Shown here: piece after piece, positions 8,109 to 17,281 of the stretch
How positions within the stretch are numbered: position 1 is the first letter of the stretch
How the letters are laid out: each line of letters opens with the position of its first letter
Assembly (NCBI RefSeq): GCF_011355085.1
Contig: NZ_VXCP01000038.1
Location: 124,287-188,286 of the forward strand
Direction: 5' to 3'
Source: Pseudomonas akapageensis
GTDB lineage: Bacteria > Pseudomonadota > Gammaproteobacteria > Pseudomonadales > Pseudomonadaceae
DNA: 64,000 bases
Program-made: the position numbers and the translations under genes
Notes under the pieces: generated by a model
Seen by the model: only the letters and a program-made list of their open reading frames with translations
The model's database searches: none
What the model was told of the DNA's origin: nothing

Positions 8109-8861
8109 ATGATGAGCGCTCACCCACTATCGCCGATATCACTGTCGTTGCGGTCCTACGCCGGCGAATGCGCCCCGCATGATCATGACTTCCAGCAAAT
8201 CGTGCTGCCGCAGAGCGGCGTCATGGAGATCGAAGTGGAGGGTCGCGGTGGCCGGGTCGACTGGAGCCAGGGCGTAGTCATTGCCTCCGGGGCGCGTCAC
8301 ACCTTCTCGACGCCCACCGCCAACAGCTTCATCGTGCTCGATATCGCGCCTCACGCGGCACAGGCCCTGGGTGACAAACCCTACTTCGCCATCACGCCGC
8401 CGATCCGGCATCTGCTCGACTATGCCTCCCATAACGCACACGCCTTGATGAACACCCCGGCACTCGCCGACTCCTGGAGCACGCTGCTGTTTTCCAGCTT
8501 CGCCCCCCCGACGAAGCCGAGCGAAAGCCGTCATCAAGTGATCCTGGCCCGGGCTCTGGCATACATCGAGCAGAACCTGCACGCGCCCATGACCGTGGCT
8601 GATATCGCGCGCACCTGTGCGACCAGCGAACGGCGTCTTTACCAGTTGTTCGAACAGCAATTGCAGCGCTCGCCCTTCGCCTATATCACCGAACAACGGC
8701 TGAACCGAGCCGTCGACCTGTTGCGTGGCACCACCCGTTCGATCGCCGATATCGCGCAATGTGTTGGCTACGCCGATCAAAGCGCCCTCACCCACGCCCT
8801 GAAGAAATCCCGAAATGTGACACCGGCGTCCTTGCGCAAGGCAGCACTCGCGCAGGAATGA
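8109..8861 (+). CDS. AraC family transcriptional regulator
   Basis: The 250-residue protein has an N-terminal cupin-like sensor (residues 1-110: YAGECAPHDHDFQQIVLPQS, then VIASGARHTFSTPTAN) and a C-terminal double helix-turn-helix (residues 145-245: MTVADIARTCATSERRLYQL and SIADIAQCVGYADQSALTHA), the standard AraC/XylS layout. ATG at 8109 (or 8112) follows aaagga. The next gene, an EamA-type exporter, starts 87 bases downstream on the same strand. Control of that exporter is a reasonable inference. Confidence 0.88.
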   Translation: MMSAHPLSPISLSLRSYAGECAPHDHDFQQIVLPQSGVMEIEVEGRGGRVDWSQGVVIASGARHTFSTPTANSFIVLDIAPHAAQALGDKPYFAITPPIRHLLDYASHNAHALMNTPALADSWSTLLFSSFAPPTKPSESRHQVILARALAYIEQNLHAPMTVADIARTCATSERRLYQLFEQQLQRSPFAYITEQRLNRAVDLLRGTTRSIADIAQCVGYADQSALTHALKKSRNVTPASLRKAALAQE

Positions 8862-8948
8862 ACAAATATCCGGCAGGGTTCATCAATACCGGCGGCGTCA
8901 GCCTTCCTATCATTGCCTGACAGAAACCTTCGATCAGGCACCGTGCAA

Positions 8949-9851
8949 ATGACAGAGATGACCCCGACCAGCAAGGCTTTTTACCCGACCAGAACCACCG
9001 CTTCGGCCACCGCCATCGGCGTCATCGCCGTCGTGCTCTGGTCCTGCCTGGCATTGCTGACCACGCTCACCGATGGCATTCCCCCCTTCGAGCTGCTCGC
9101 TCTCAGTTTCGGCGTGGCCTTCCTCGCCAGCTTGCTGGTGCTTGGACGCCAGGGCACGGCGGGGTTCACGTCGTGGCGCCAGCCGTTGCCGGTGTGGATC
9201 GTGGGCTTTGTCGGCATTTTCGCCTATCACGCCCTGTACTTCTTCGCCCTCAAGGCTGCCCCGGCGGCTGAAGCCAGCCTGATCGCCTATTTGTGGCCGT
9301 TGCTGATCGTGCTGCTGGCGGCGCTGCTGGCCGGCAACAGGTTGCGCTGGCGGCAAGTCCTGGGCGCGCTGCTGGGGCTGGCCGGCACGGCATTCATTCT
9401 CCTGCAGCGGGAACACAATGCAGTCGCGGCGATGCCGGTGGCGGGTTACCTGGCCGCCCTGGGATGCGCGCTGGTCTGGTCAAGCTATTCGGTCGTCAAT
9501 CGCCGTTTCAGTGAAGTGCCCAGCAGCATCATCGGCGCCATTTGCGGCCTGGTGGCCCTGGCCGGGCTGGTGTGCCATCTGGCCTTCGAAACCACGGTAC
9601 GGCCGGATTTCAGCCAGTGGGCTGCGATTGTCGGCCTGGGCCTGGGGCCCGTCGGCCTTGCGTTCTTTGCCTGGGACCATGCCACCAAGCATGGCAGCCT
9701 GCCGACGCTGGGCGCCTTGTCGTACCTGGCGCCGTTGATCTCCACGCTGTTGCTGATCGCCGTCGGCAGAAGCCATGCGAGCCCGATGCTGATCGTTCCG
9801 GCCTTGCTGATCATCGCCGGCGCGGTCATTGCGACGGCGCGATCGCGCTGA
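8949..9851 (+). CDS. DMT superfamily exporter, YddG-like
   Basis: The inner-membrane protein of about 300 residues has ten predicted hydrophobic segments and two EamA halves. The sequence around YHALYFFALKAAPAAEASLI and YLWPLLIVLLAALLAGNRLR is close to the aromatic amino-acid exporter YddG. The second half repeats the fold (VWSSYSVVNRRFSEVP, FFAWDHATKHGSLPTLGALS). The chosen start is the ATG at 8949; a TTG at 8913 and an ATG at 8958 are alternatives because no strong ribosome site is seen. It lies directly behind an AraC regulator, its likely controller. Confidence 0.82.
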   Translation: MTEMTPTSKAFYPTRTTASATAIGVIAVVLWSCLALLTTLTDGIPPFELLALSFGVAFLASLLVLGRQGTAGFTSWRQPLPVWIVGFVGIFAYHALYFFALKAAPAAEASLIAYLWPLLIVLLAALLAGNRLRWRQVLGALLGLAGTAFILLQREHNAVAAMPVAGYLAALGCALVWSSYSVVNRRFSEVPSSIIGAICGLVALAGLVCHLAFETTVRPDFSQWAAIVGLGLGPVGLAFFAWDHATKHGSLPTLGALSYLAPLISTLLLIAVGRSHASPMLIVPALLIIAGAVIATARSR

Positions 9852-9859
9852 CGCACTCG

Positions 9860-11209
9860 CTAATAGGTGCAGGCCTCAACAACCTGCTTCACCTTTTTGA
9901 GCGCTTCCCCGAGCGCAGCCAGCGATACCGAGCCCAACGCCAGGCGGATCGCATGGGGCACATGGGTTGTCGTCGCAAAGGGTTCGGCCGTCGATACCGC
10001 GATGTTTTCCCGCATCAGCGCCGCCGCGACATGATCAGCTCGAACCTCTTCGCCCAGCGGCAGCCAGACAAAATAGGAGCCGGGATGGCTGATGTACGGC
10101 AGCCCCGAGAGCGCCTCATGGGCGATTGATTGACGAGTTCGGGCATCGCGACGCTTCTCTTCTTCAAGTCGTGTGACCGTGCCATCGTCAAGCCAGCCAC
10201 AGGCGATGGCCGTCATCACGCCGGGGGTGTTCCAGGTGGTGGCCCTGATTATTCGTTCTATCGCGCCCACCCATTGCGTGGGCGCTGCAACGAAGCCAAC
10301 GCGAATCCCGGTGGCAATGCTTTTGGAAAAGCCCGAAACATACACAGTCGTTTCGGGTGCAAGTGCCGCCAATGGCGGCGGTGGATCCTCTGCCAAAAAG
10401 GCATAGGCCGCATCTTCGATAATCAGCAGACCGTATTGGCGGGCGATGGCGACCAGCCGCTGACGCCACTGCAAGCCTGTAACCCAGCCCAGCGGATTGT
10501 GCAACGTTGGCATCGAGTACACCGCGCGTACGCGCCGACGCTCGCACAGCGACTCCAGCGCGTTCAGGTCGGGCTCCTGGCCTGCCGCAGGAATGGGCGC
10601 CAGTTCGAGGCGGTGCGCCTGGGAGAGCACTTTGAATCCCGGGTAGGTCAAGGCATCGATCGCAACCACGTCACCGGGGTTGAGCAGCGCCATGACAGTG
10701 GCAGCCAGCCCATGCTGGGCGCCACTGACGATCAACACCTGATCCTCGCCCACGGCCAGGCCGCGACATTGCAGATGACGCGCCACCATGGCCCGCTCAT
10801 GGGTGCGCCCTGCATGAGGCTGATAGCGCAGCATGGACTCCATGTCGCCGGAAATCGCCAGTTGGCGCAATGCTCCTCGCAGCAGCTCGACCTGGCCAGG
10901 CACAGCGGGGTAGTTGAAGTTGAGATCGACCACGCCTGCAGCAAACGCATACTGGTCAATGCCCTGCCCTGGCGGCAACGACGTTTCCCGCACGAAAGTA
11001 CCGCGCCCGACCTCCCCGCTCACCAGCCCCATGGCCTCGAGTTCCGCGTAAACGCGCGTAGCCGTCACCAGGGCCAGCCCCTCCCTTGCCGCGAGTTCAC
11101 GGTGCGTCGGCAGCCGGGTGCCGGGCTGCAGACGCCCGGCCTGGATATCGGCAGCCAATGCATCGACCACCACTTTGTAGCGTGAGCGAGCCATGGACAA
11201 TGTATCCAT
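9860..11209 (-). CDS. MocR-type regulator (GntR HTH fused to PLP aminotransferase fold)
   Basis: The protein has about 449 residues. Residues 1-75 form a GntR winged helix (ALAADIQAGRLQPGTRLPTH, RELAAREGLALVTATRVYAE, GLVSGEVGRGTFV). The rest is a fold-type I aminotransferase domain with LIVSGAQHGLAATVMALLNP, MPTLHNPLGWV and the PLP lysine region YVSGFSKSIATGIRVGFVAA. MocR proteins sense PLP or a metabolite through this domain. The start ATG at 11209 lacks a clear ribosome site; ATG at 11194 is an alternative. It is divergent from a DJ-1/PfpI gene, and the shared 93-base gap has repeated attg/caat half-sites near 11212-11238 that may be its operator. Confidence 0.88.
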   Translation of the reverse strand: MDTLSMARSRYKVVVDALAADIQAGRLQPGTRLPTHRELAAREGLALVTATRVYAELEAMGLVSGEVGRGTFVRETSLPPGQGIDQYAFAAGVVDLNFNYPAVPGQVELLRGALRQLAISGDMESMLRYQPHAGRTHERAMVARHLQCRGLAVGEDQVLIVSGAQHGLAATVMALLNPGDVVAIDALTYPGFKVLSQAHRLELAPIPAAGQEPDLNALESLCERRRVRAVYSMPTLHNPLGWVTGLQWRQRLVAIARQYGLLIIEDAAYAFLAEDPPPPLAALAPETTVYVSGFSKSIATGIRVGFVAAPTQWVGAIERIIRATTWNTPGVMTAIACGWLDDGTVTRLEEEKRRDARTRQSIAHEALSGLPYISHPGSYFVWLPLGEEVRADHVAAALMRENIAVSTAEPFATTTHVPHAIRLALGSVSLAALGEALKKVKQVVEACTY

Positions 11210-11302
11210 TACAATTATTTGATTGTCATGATTGTCGGTCCTAGCATCGACTTGCGCAACGAGCACTTATGGCTCATCAGACATGCACAGGCAGGTGGGA
11301 AC

Positions 11303-11908
11303 ATGCACATCGCTATCTTGACCTTCGAAGGCTTCAACGAACTCGACTCCCTCATTGCGTTGGGCGTTCTCAATCGCGTCCAGAAACCCGGCTGGCGCGT
11401 GTCGATTGCCAGCCCCACTGCCCGTGTTCGTTCCATGAATGGAGTCGTCATCGAATCCCAGGCGTCGCTGCAAGAAGCCAGTGAAGCCGATGCCGTCATC
11501 ATCGGCAGCGGCAGGCTGACACGTGATGTGGTGGCCGACGCCGCACTGATGGAACAATTGCAGCTTGATCCCGCCAGGCAACTGTTGGGCGCACAGTGTT
11601 CCGGGACGCTGGTCCTGGCAAAGCTGGGCCTGCTCGATGGCGTACCGGCCTGTACCGACTTGACGACCAAGCCCTGGGTGCAGGAAGCGGGTGTGGATGT
11701 GCTCAACCAGGCATTCTTTGCCAAGGGCAATGTTGCCACTGCCGGCGGCTGCCTTGCCTCTCACTATCTTGCGGCCTGGGTCATTGCCCGTCTGGAGGGT
11801 GTCGAAGCGGCGGAAAGTGCGCTGCACTACGTCGCGCCGGTGGGAGAGAAAGAAGAGTACGTAGCGCGCGGGTTGCGGCATATCACGCACTACCTGCCTG
11901 CTTGCTGA
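11303..11908 (+). CDS. DJ-1/PfpI family protein (GATase1-like)
   Basis: The 201-residue cytosolic protein starts with MHIAILTFEGFNELDSLIAL, the DJ-1/PfpI opening. The nucleophile elbow LLGAQCSGTLVLAKLG places a cysteine at the usual position, and the C-terminal part (GNVATAGGCLASHYLAAWVI) is also typical of the AraC-GATase/isonitrile hydratase-like branch. The ATG at 11303 follows aggtggga. Its enzymatic role is unknown; family members act as glyoxalases, deglycases, hydratases or regulators' sensor domains. It is divergent from the MocR regulator, which probably controls it. Confidence 0.8.
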   Translation: MHIAILTFEGFNELDSLIALGVLNRVQKPGWRVSIASPTARVRSMNGVVIESQASLQEASEADAVIIGSGRLTRDVVADAALMEQLQLDPARQLLGAQCSGTLVLAKLGLLDGVPACTDLTTKPWVQEAGVDVLNQAFFAKGNVATAGGCLASHYLAAWVIARLEGVEAAESALHYVAPVGEKEEYVARGLRHITHYLPAC

Positions 11909-11916
11909 ACTACGCG

Positions 11917-11951
11917 CAAAAAAAGCCCCGCATTAGCGGGGCTGTTTTTTT
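11917..11951. terminator. Bidirectional rho-independent terminator
   Basis: Stem gccccgc/gcggggc with loop atta, preceded by a run of A and followed by a run of T, so it works in both directions. It sits between the DJ-1/PfpI gene and the convergent symporter gene. Confidence 0.9.
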
Positions 11952-11959
11952 CGATGTGC

Positions 11960-13426
11960 TTACGCGGTGGCAACCATGCTGGCCGCTTCGGCGGTCAGCT
12001 TGTCACGGCTTTGGCCGTGGGAAGTCATCACCTGCGGCAGCAGCGAACCGACTACCATGCCCAATACGCTGAACAGAAGGCCAGCCAACTGCGGTGGCCA
12101 GAAGTCAGCCTCGGTGTGGGTGTACTCCAGCCACAGCCACGAACCCATGCCCAGCACGATGGCGGCCAGGGCGCCCTGGGTGGTTGCGCGCTTCCAGAAC
12201 AGACCGGCGAACAGCGGCACGGCAGCGGCGACCAGGGTCACCTTGTAGGCATTGCCCACCATCTCATAGATGCTGGCGTCGGAGTACAGCGCAAACACGC
12301 AGGTGGCAATGGCGTAAACCAGAATCGTCACACGCATGGCGAACAGAAACTGCTTGTCGTTCATGTCCGGCAGGAAGCGCTTGAGCACGTTCTCGGTGAA
12401 GGTCACCGACGGCGCCAGCAGGGTGCCGGAGGCGGTGGACATGACCGCCGACAACAGCGCGCCGAAGAACAAGATCTGGGCGAACAGCGGCGTACGTTCC
12501 AGAATCAGGGTCGGCAGGATCATCTGCGCATCGGTATCCAGGAAGCGCTGAACCATCTGCGGATCGATCATGGAGGCTGCGTAGGTCAGGAAGATTGGCA
12601 GCATGCAGAACGTCAGGTAAAGAGCACCACCGGCCATCGATGCGCGAGAGGCGATTTTCTCGGTCTTGGCCGACATTACCCGGGCATAAACGTCCTGCTG
12701 CGGGATCGAGCCGAACATCATGGTCACGGCAGCGCCGATGAAGGTCACGACGTCCTTGGGCGAATGGCCGTGCATGAAAGCGAACTTGCCTGAGCTGGCG
12801 GCGTGGTCGATGACAGCGGTGGGACCGCCGGCCATGTCGCCGATCAGCCAGGTCAGGTAGAACAGGCCCGCCACGATGATGGTCATCTGCAGCGAGTCGG
12901 TCATTGCCACCGACCACATACCGCCGAACAGGGTGTGCAGCAGCACGATCACGGCACCGATCATCATGCCCTGGGTGGTGGTGACGGCGCCGTCGGACAG
13001 CACGTTGAACACAACGCCAAGGGCCGTGAACTGGGCAGCGATCCAGCCCAGATAAGACGCAATGATCACGATACTGGTGATCATTTCCACCTTCGGGCCG
13101 AAGCGCTTGCGGAAGAAGTCACCGATGGTGAGCAGGTTCATGCGGTACAGCGGGCGGGCAATGACCAGGCCGACCAGCATCAGGCAGCCGAAGGAGCCGA
13201 ACGGGTCCTCGATGATGCCGGCGAAGCCTTCCTGGATGAAGGTCGCAGGAATGCCCAACACGGCTTCGGAACCGAACCAGGTGGAAAAGACCATCGCCAC
13301 GACCAGCGGGAACGACATGCTCCGGCCTCCGGATGCGAAGTCCTTGGAGTTTTTCACGCGAGAGGACGCGTAGAAACCGACGCCTACCGTGACCAGCAGG
13401 TAAAACGCTACAAACCAAATCAGCAT
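11960..13426 (-). CDS. Sodium:solute symporter (SSS family)
   Basis: The inner-membrane protein of about 488 residues has some 13 hydrophobic segments, the usual size for SSS transporters such as PutP. Conserved stretches include the N-terminal KDFASGGRSMSFPLVVAMVF with FSTWFGSEAVLGIPA, the core GWIAAQFTALGVVFN and FGSIPQQDVYARVMSAKTEK, and LSAVMSTASGTLLAPSVTF. The start is the ATG at 13426 (MLIWFVAFYLLVTVGVGFYA); the extension to 13486 adds a polar stretch with no ribosome site. The substrate is not evident. No amino-acid or acid catabolic gene lies next to it. Confidence 0.85.
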   Translation of the reverse strand: MLIWFVAFYLLVTVGVGFYASSRVKNSKDFASGGRSMSFPLVVAMVFSTWFGSEAVLGIPATFIQEGFAGIIEDPFGSFGCLMLVGLVIARPLYRMNLLTIGDFFRKRFGPKVEMITSIVIIASYLGWIAAQFTALGVVFNVLSDGAVTTTQGMMIGAVIVLLHTLFGGMWSVAMTDSLQMTIIVAGLFYLTWLIGDMAGGPTAVIDHAASSGKFAFMHGHSPKDVVTFIGAAVTMMFGSIPQQDVYARVMSAKTEKIASRASMAGGALYLTFCMLPIFLTYAASMIDPQMVQRFLDTDAQMILPTLILERTPLFAQILFFGALLSAVMSTASGTLLAPSVTFTENVLKRFLPDMNDKQFLFAMRVTILVYAIATCVFALYSDASIYEMVGNAYKVTLVAAAVPLFAGLFWKRATTQGALAAIVLGMGSWLWLEYTHTEADFWPPQLAGLLFSVLGMVVGSLLPQVMTSHGQSRDKLTAEAASMVATA

Positions 13427-13753
13427 TTGCACTATCCGTTGGCTCGTCCGATACAGGGCTGGCAAGCGTGGCTCGTACCGCAGCATCGCGACTGACTATG
13501 TTATTTTTTTTGCGTGTCGCAAGCGGGTCCGGTCAGCGTGCTGTGGCCAGTACGCAGGAAGCATCACCACTTACAACGACGGCGGGCAGTCTGCCAAGCT
13601 TGTAAAATATGTCAAACGATTACAGCCAAAAAAAGTAAAAAAAATGACGGAATGTACAGCTTCAGCAGTAACAGGCTGATTTATCAGGGCTAAAGCGACA
13701 AAGCTGTTGGTTGCAGGTTGATTATATTTGACGGCCAAGTGAGCACCGCAGCG
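13427..13753. other. Intergenic region with symporter promoter
   Basis: About 330 bases without a gene. The left part is rich in A/T runs (gttattttttttgc, gtaaaaaaaatgacgg) and must hold the symporter promoter. No repeat or RNA gene was recognised. Confidence 0.5.
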
Positions 13754-14662
13754 TCAGCGGTGTACCTCGGTGGGCGCGGCGGCACGCCGCGGGCGCAGCC
13801 ACCAGCCCTGCTGCATCCCCGCCGCCGCCAGCAGAATCGCGATCACGCCCAGCCATTGCACCATGTCCAGGCGATGGCCGAAGGCGAACCAGTCCACGAA
13901 GATCGCAGCAATCGGGTAGATGAATGACAACGCGCCGGTCATGGCCGTCGGCAGCTTCTGGATCGCGCCGTACAGCAGCACATACATCACGCCGGTATGC
14001 ACGATGCCCAGGGTCAGCAGGGACGCCCAGGGGCCGGATTGCGCGGGCAAGGCGGAAAAATTGGCAAAGGGAGCCAGCAGCAATACCCCGGTCCATACCT
14101 GGATCAACGCGATCAGATGCGGCGGTGTGCCGGTCAGGCGTTTGATGATCAGTGCGGCAAAGGCGTAGAGCAACGCAGCCCCGGCCGCCAACGCGATACC
14201 CAACAGGTACTGGCCACCGCTTTCACTCTGCCCGCCATGGGCGCTGACGATGGCCAGCATGCCGGCGAAGGCCACGGCCAGCCAGAACAGCTTCTGCACG
14301 GTAATCTTCTCGCCGAGAAACAGCGCCGCCAGCACCACCAGCATGAACGGCTGGACGTTGTAGACCGCCGTGCCGATAGCGATCGAGGCTCGCGAATACG
14401 AGGCGAACAACAGCAGCCAGTTGCCGACGATGGCCACTCCGCTGAGCACCGCCAGGCCAAAAGTGGCACGGGTCAGGATACCGGGACGCAGGAAACCCAT
14501 CACCGCACAGATCACCAGCAAAGTCACCGCACCGAACAGGCAGCGCCAGAACACCACATCCAGCACCGGCTGACCGGACACCAGCACGAACCAGCCGATG
14601 GTGCCGGAGATCAGCATGGCAGCAATCATTTCCAGCGAACCGCGGCGAAGGGAGTTGTTCAT
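13754..14662 (-). CDS. EamA/DMT family transporter
   Basis: The 302-residue membrane protein has ten hydrophobic segments and two EamA repeats (MIAAMLISGTIGWFVLVSGQ at the start; YAFAALIIKRLTGTPPHLIA opens the second half). LGEKITVQKLFWLAVAFAGM is a typical EamA helix-4/5 motif. The ATG at 14662 has a strong aggaggaac site. It is divergent from an Lrp-type regulator gene 132 bases away, a classic exporter-regulator arrangement for amino acids. Confidence 0.87.
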   Translation of the reverse strand: MNNSLRRGSLEMIAAMLISGTIGWFVLVSGQPVLDVVFWRCLFGAVTLLVICAVMGFLRPGILTRATFGLAVLSGVAIVGNWLLLFASYSRASIAIGTAVYNVQPFMLVVLAALFLGEKITVQKLFWLAVAFAGMLAIVSAHGGQSESGGQYLLGIALAAGAALLYAFAALIIKRLTGTPPHLIALIQVWTGVLLLAPFANFSALPAQSGPWASLLTLGIVHTGVMYVLLYGAIQKLPTAMTGALSFIYPIAAIFVDWFAFGHRLDMVQWLGVIAILLAAAGMQQGWWLRPRRAAAPTEVHR

Positions 14663-14794
14663 GATCTGTTCCTCCTTTTGAGGAACAAATTATGGCAATC
14701 GCGAAGTAGTTTCCGCCAGTCAGAGAAAAAGGCGAAAAAGCCAACTTACCTTTATGATCAAGGTAAATCCGGCAAATCACCTATCGAGGCCAAC

Positions 14795-15232
14795 ATGACT
14801 GACGAAATAGACCAGCTATTGATCAGCGCATTGATGGAAGACTCCCGGCGCTCGCTCAAGGCACTGGCGCAGATCAGTGGCCTGTCGGCGCCCAGCGTCG
14901 CCGAACGCCTGCGCAAGCTCGAGGAACGCGGGGTGCTCAAGGGCTACACCGTGGACGTGGATGCGAAAAGCTTCGGCTACCAGCTCCAGGCTATCGTGCG
15001 TATCCGCCCCCTGCCCGGCCAGTTGCACGAGGTGGAGCGGCAGATCGTGGCCATCCCGGAGTTCACCGAGTGTGACAAGGTGACGGGTGATGACTGTTTC
15101 ATCGCCCGCCTCCATGTCCGTTCCATGGAGCAGCTGGATACGTTGCTGGACAAGCTCAATAGTCATGCTGAAACCAATACTGCGATCGTCAAGAAGACTT
15201 CGGTGAAACGGCGATTGCCGCCGATGGCGTGA
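14795..15232 (+). CDS. Lrp/AsnC family transcriptional regulator
   Basis: The 145-residue protein has an N-terminal helix-turn-helix (MTDEIDQLLISALMEDSRRS, LAQISGLSAPSVAERLRKLE) and a C-terminal RAM/ASNC sensor domain (YQLQAIVRIRPLPGQLHEVE, ECDKVTGDDCFIARLHVRSM), the usual full length. The start is the ATG at 14795; a longer open frame back to 13997 overlaps the divergent EamA gene and is rejected. By position it is likely to control that divergent transporter, responding to an amino acid. Confidence 0.9.
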   Translation: MTDEIDQLLISALMEDSRRSLKALAQISGLSAPSVAERLRKLEERGVLKGYTVDVDAKSFGYQLQAIVRIRPLPGQLHEVERQIVAIPEFTECDKVTGDDCFIARLHVRSMEQLDTLLDKLNSHAETNTAIVKKTSVKRRLPPMA

Positions 15233-15239
15233 GGAGCTT

Positions 15240-15530
15240 TCTACTTGCCCTTGGCGAGAACATCTGCGACGGCAGCTTGAAGTCGCGTAGCTTGAGCTGG
15301 GCCAGTGGACCCGCGCCCAGTTCGGTGCGGATATGCCAGGTCATGCCCAGACCATGCGGGGTATGAGGACCAGACGGTAGCAGCTGTCGGCATCGTCCAA
15401 GGACGTGACCTGGGCTTGCTCCAGCAGGCGGATCAGGCCCTAGGTGCCCTGGTAGTCGCCGAGCAGGCGCGTGCCTGTGCGCACACTGGTTCCAGATCAG
15501 ACTGTTGCCCGGTTGCTCGCCGTAGCCTAC
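15240..15530 (-). pseudogene. Decayed LysR-type regulator fragment
   Basis: On the minus strand three broken frames line up as the end of a LysR effector domain: an opening SVGYGEQPGN, then LIRLLEQAQVTSLDDADSCY and RLVLIP, then after a frameshift HGLGMTWHIRTELGAGPLAQ and LKLRDFKLP. There are in-frame stops and at least one frameshift, and no N-terminal HTH part. It is a dead remnant next to the type VI island edge. Confidence 0.5.
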
Positions 15531-15556
15531 CGAGCGCCGAACTGCATGCGAGATTC

Positions 15557-16789
15557 CTAATTCGAAATCGATGGCACCGGCGTCATCACAGTGCTCCAGA
15601 GGCCCTTCTCGACGGCGCTGCCCCCACTGAAAATGAATTGCGGCCCATTACCCGACGCAATGGTCTGGGTCGCGGCGGCAATGGCCAGCCACGGCGAGGC
15701 TTGGCCCGGATGACCCAGCGATGCGTCCAGGTTGCAAAAGCCCTGCTGGGACCTTGTCGGCAGCAACAGTTCGGCCAGTACGGTGTTCATCGCCACATCA
15801 TGTTGCGCAGCAACCCCCGCTCGCCAGACATGCTCGATGACTGGCGTGTCCCACGACACCCAGTCCAGGGCTTGGCGCGCTGCATAAAGCGTCGCCTCGG
15901 TGGTCGGTACCCTGACTTGCTCCGGGCGGTGGAGATAGGCAATCGCCGGCAAGATGGTTTGGGTCAGGCGGTTACCGAACAGCAGCCCCACCGCTGCCTC
16001 GGCTGTGCCTTCGGGCTGCTCTGGAGCGAACTGCACCGCCACCACCAGCAAAAGCGCCTGATCGTCGATGCGCTGGTCGAGCCACTGGTCAAGTGCGGCC
16101 AGGCCATTCCCTTCGACCGGTGCGGTCGACTGACGGATCCCGGAGCTGCTCCACGCCTGTTGCCATACCCGGCGCAACCGGTGCTCTGGCAAGCTGCTGT
16201 CGACCTCCAGCAATAAGGCCAAAGGCGTACTCTCAGGCAGATGCACCAAGGGTGGTGCCAGATCAGCAAGCACTTGCTTCAAGACTCCCAGCAATATGAG
16301 CTCTGGATCGTCCTCCATATCGCCGGGTAAGCGGCTGTGACGCGATGTGGCACCACTCGACCTGGATGACTGAGCCACAAGCGCCTCGACACCGTTGAGC
16401 AAGGCACCCAGTTGGGCTGCCGGCTGTGCCCCGGGCTTACGCAGAGCGGTATACAAGCTTGCACCCAACACTTGCTGGGAACGCCGCCCCCGACGCATTC
16501 TGCAAATCAAATCCTCCTCGCGCGCCTTATCCCAACCGTCGGCTGCGCCCTGTTGGCCGATGTACAGCAATGCGCGCCCGAAACTCAGCGCGCACCAACC
16601 CAGCAACGGTACGCCCAGCGCCGAAACCCAGAAGTCAACGGGCTGCTGATTCAACGCTTCGTCGTCGAACAACAATGTCAACCCCACACCCAGCAGCAGA
16701 AAAAGCAAAAGCAGGCCTAGCCAAAGCCAGGCACGAGGTGGTGCAGGTCGCGGTGCCTGCGCAGGGACTTGATCCAATCTGACTGGCAT
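15557..16789 (-). CDS. Membrane-anchored protein of unknown function in type VI toxin island
   Basis: The protein of about 410 residues has a Pro-rich cytoplasmic start, one strong transmembrane segment (AWLWLGLLLLFLLLGVGLTL) and a second hydrophobic stretch (FWVSALGVPLLGWCALSFG). A long soluble part follows with EEDLICRMRRGRRSQQVLGA, ALLLEVDSSLPEHRLRRVWQ and LDWVSWDTPVIEHVWRAG. I do not recognise a named family. It lies 3' of the effector and immunity-like genes in the same direction, so it may be an accessory or an extra immunity component. The start ATG at 16789 lacks a good ribosome site; TTG at 16801 is possible. Confidence 0.6.
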   Translation of the reverse strand: MPVRLDQVPAQAPRPAPPRAWLWLGLLLLFLLLGVGLTLLFDDEALNQQPVDFWVSALGVPLLGWCALSFGRALLYIGQQGAADGWDKAREEDLICRMRRGRRSQQVLGASLYTALRKPGAQPAAQLGALLNGVEALVAQSSRSSGATSRHSRLPGDMEDDPELILLGVLKQVLADLAPPLVHLPESTPLALLLEVDSSLPEHRLRRVWQQAWSSSGIRQSTAPVEGNGLAALDQWLDQRIDDQALLLVVAVQFAPEQPEGTAEAAVGLLFGNRLTQTILPAIAYLHRPEQVRVPTTEATLYAARQALDWVSWDTPVIEHVWRAGVAAQHDVAMNTVLAELLLPTRSQQGFCNLDASLGHPGQASPWLAIAAATQTIASGNGPQFIFSGGSAVEKGLWSTVMTPVPSISN

Positions 16790-16811
16790 GGTTAGTTGCA
16801 ATTCTCGTTAG

Positions 16812-16903
16812 TTTTTTTTCTTTGCAAGAGAGGTGATCTGCCACACCGTTTTCAAATATGACCTCGCAAATCATATTTTCCTGCAATTGATTGTGAATGA
16901 AGG
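16812..16903 (-). pseudogene. C-terminal relic of a third immunity-like copy
   Basis: A minus-strand stretch reads FIHNQLQENMICEVIFENG followed by VADHLSCKEK. It closely matches the last 30 residues of the copy at 17282-17711 (LMTCEVVFHSGLADHLSCEE), but nothing upstream of it survives. It runs into an A-rich tract next to the membrane-protein start. It is the stump of a third tandem copy. Confidence 0.65.
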
Positions 16904-16912
16904 ATTCCGGGG

Positions 16913-17239
16913 TTAGGTCGGACCTGCGCACAAAAGCTCTCCAACAACTCCCTTCTCAACGGGAACAATGCACGCCCTTCGCTGCTCAGCAGCCAAGCGC
17001 AATGGTGTAATACTCAAAGTAAAATGAACGCCATCTGCGGAAAAATAAATATCCTCAAATTGGGCATCCGCAACCTCATCCTTAAACGACCGCCCTTCAA
17101 ATGAGCAAATATTTTTGGACGAGGTCACTTGCCATTCAGGTTTTTGACTTAGCGCCTGAATAGTCAAACAGGGCTCTGAGAGTAATTTAATATGTCGAAC
17201 TATGGCATTTCCTATCCGGTGCGAATTTACCCCAAACAC
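16913..17239 (-). CDS. Immunity-like protein, second tandem copy, no signal peptide
   Basis: The frame gives 108 residues from a GTG at 17239. It is homologous to the neighbouring copy: DDFNYKDVFGVNSHRIGNAI against EFDYKKVLMAGTGHAG, NICSFEGRSFKDE against EICSLGGKNFDN, and SITPLRLAAEQRRACIV against VIPLQPVIDKLMTCEVV. The homology begins upstream of the GTG, at about 17257. The frame is the same as that of the first copy, from which it is separated only by a TAA stop and a short linker. No export signal or convincing ribosome site is present. It may be a silent duplicate or be made by readthrough. Confidence 0.5.
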   Translation of the reverse strand: MFGVNSHRIGNAIVRHIKLLSEPCLTIQALSQKPEWQVTSSKNICSFEGRSFKDEVADAQFEDIYFSADGVHFTLSITPLRLAAEQRRACIVPVEKGVVGELLCAGPT

Positions 17240-17281
17240 ATCCTTGTAATTGAAATCATCCGAATGCGTGACTGGCGACCC

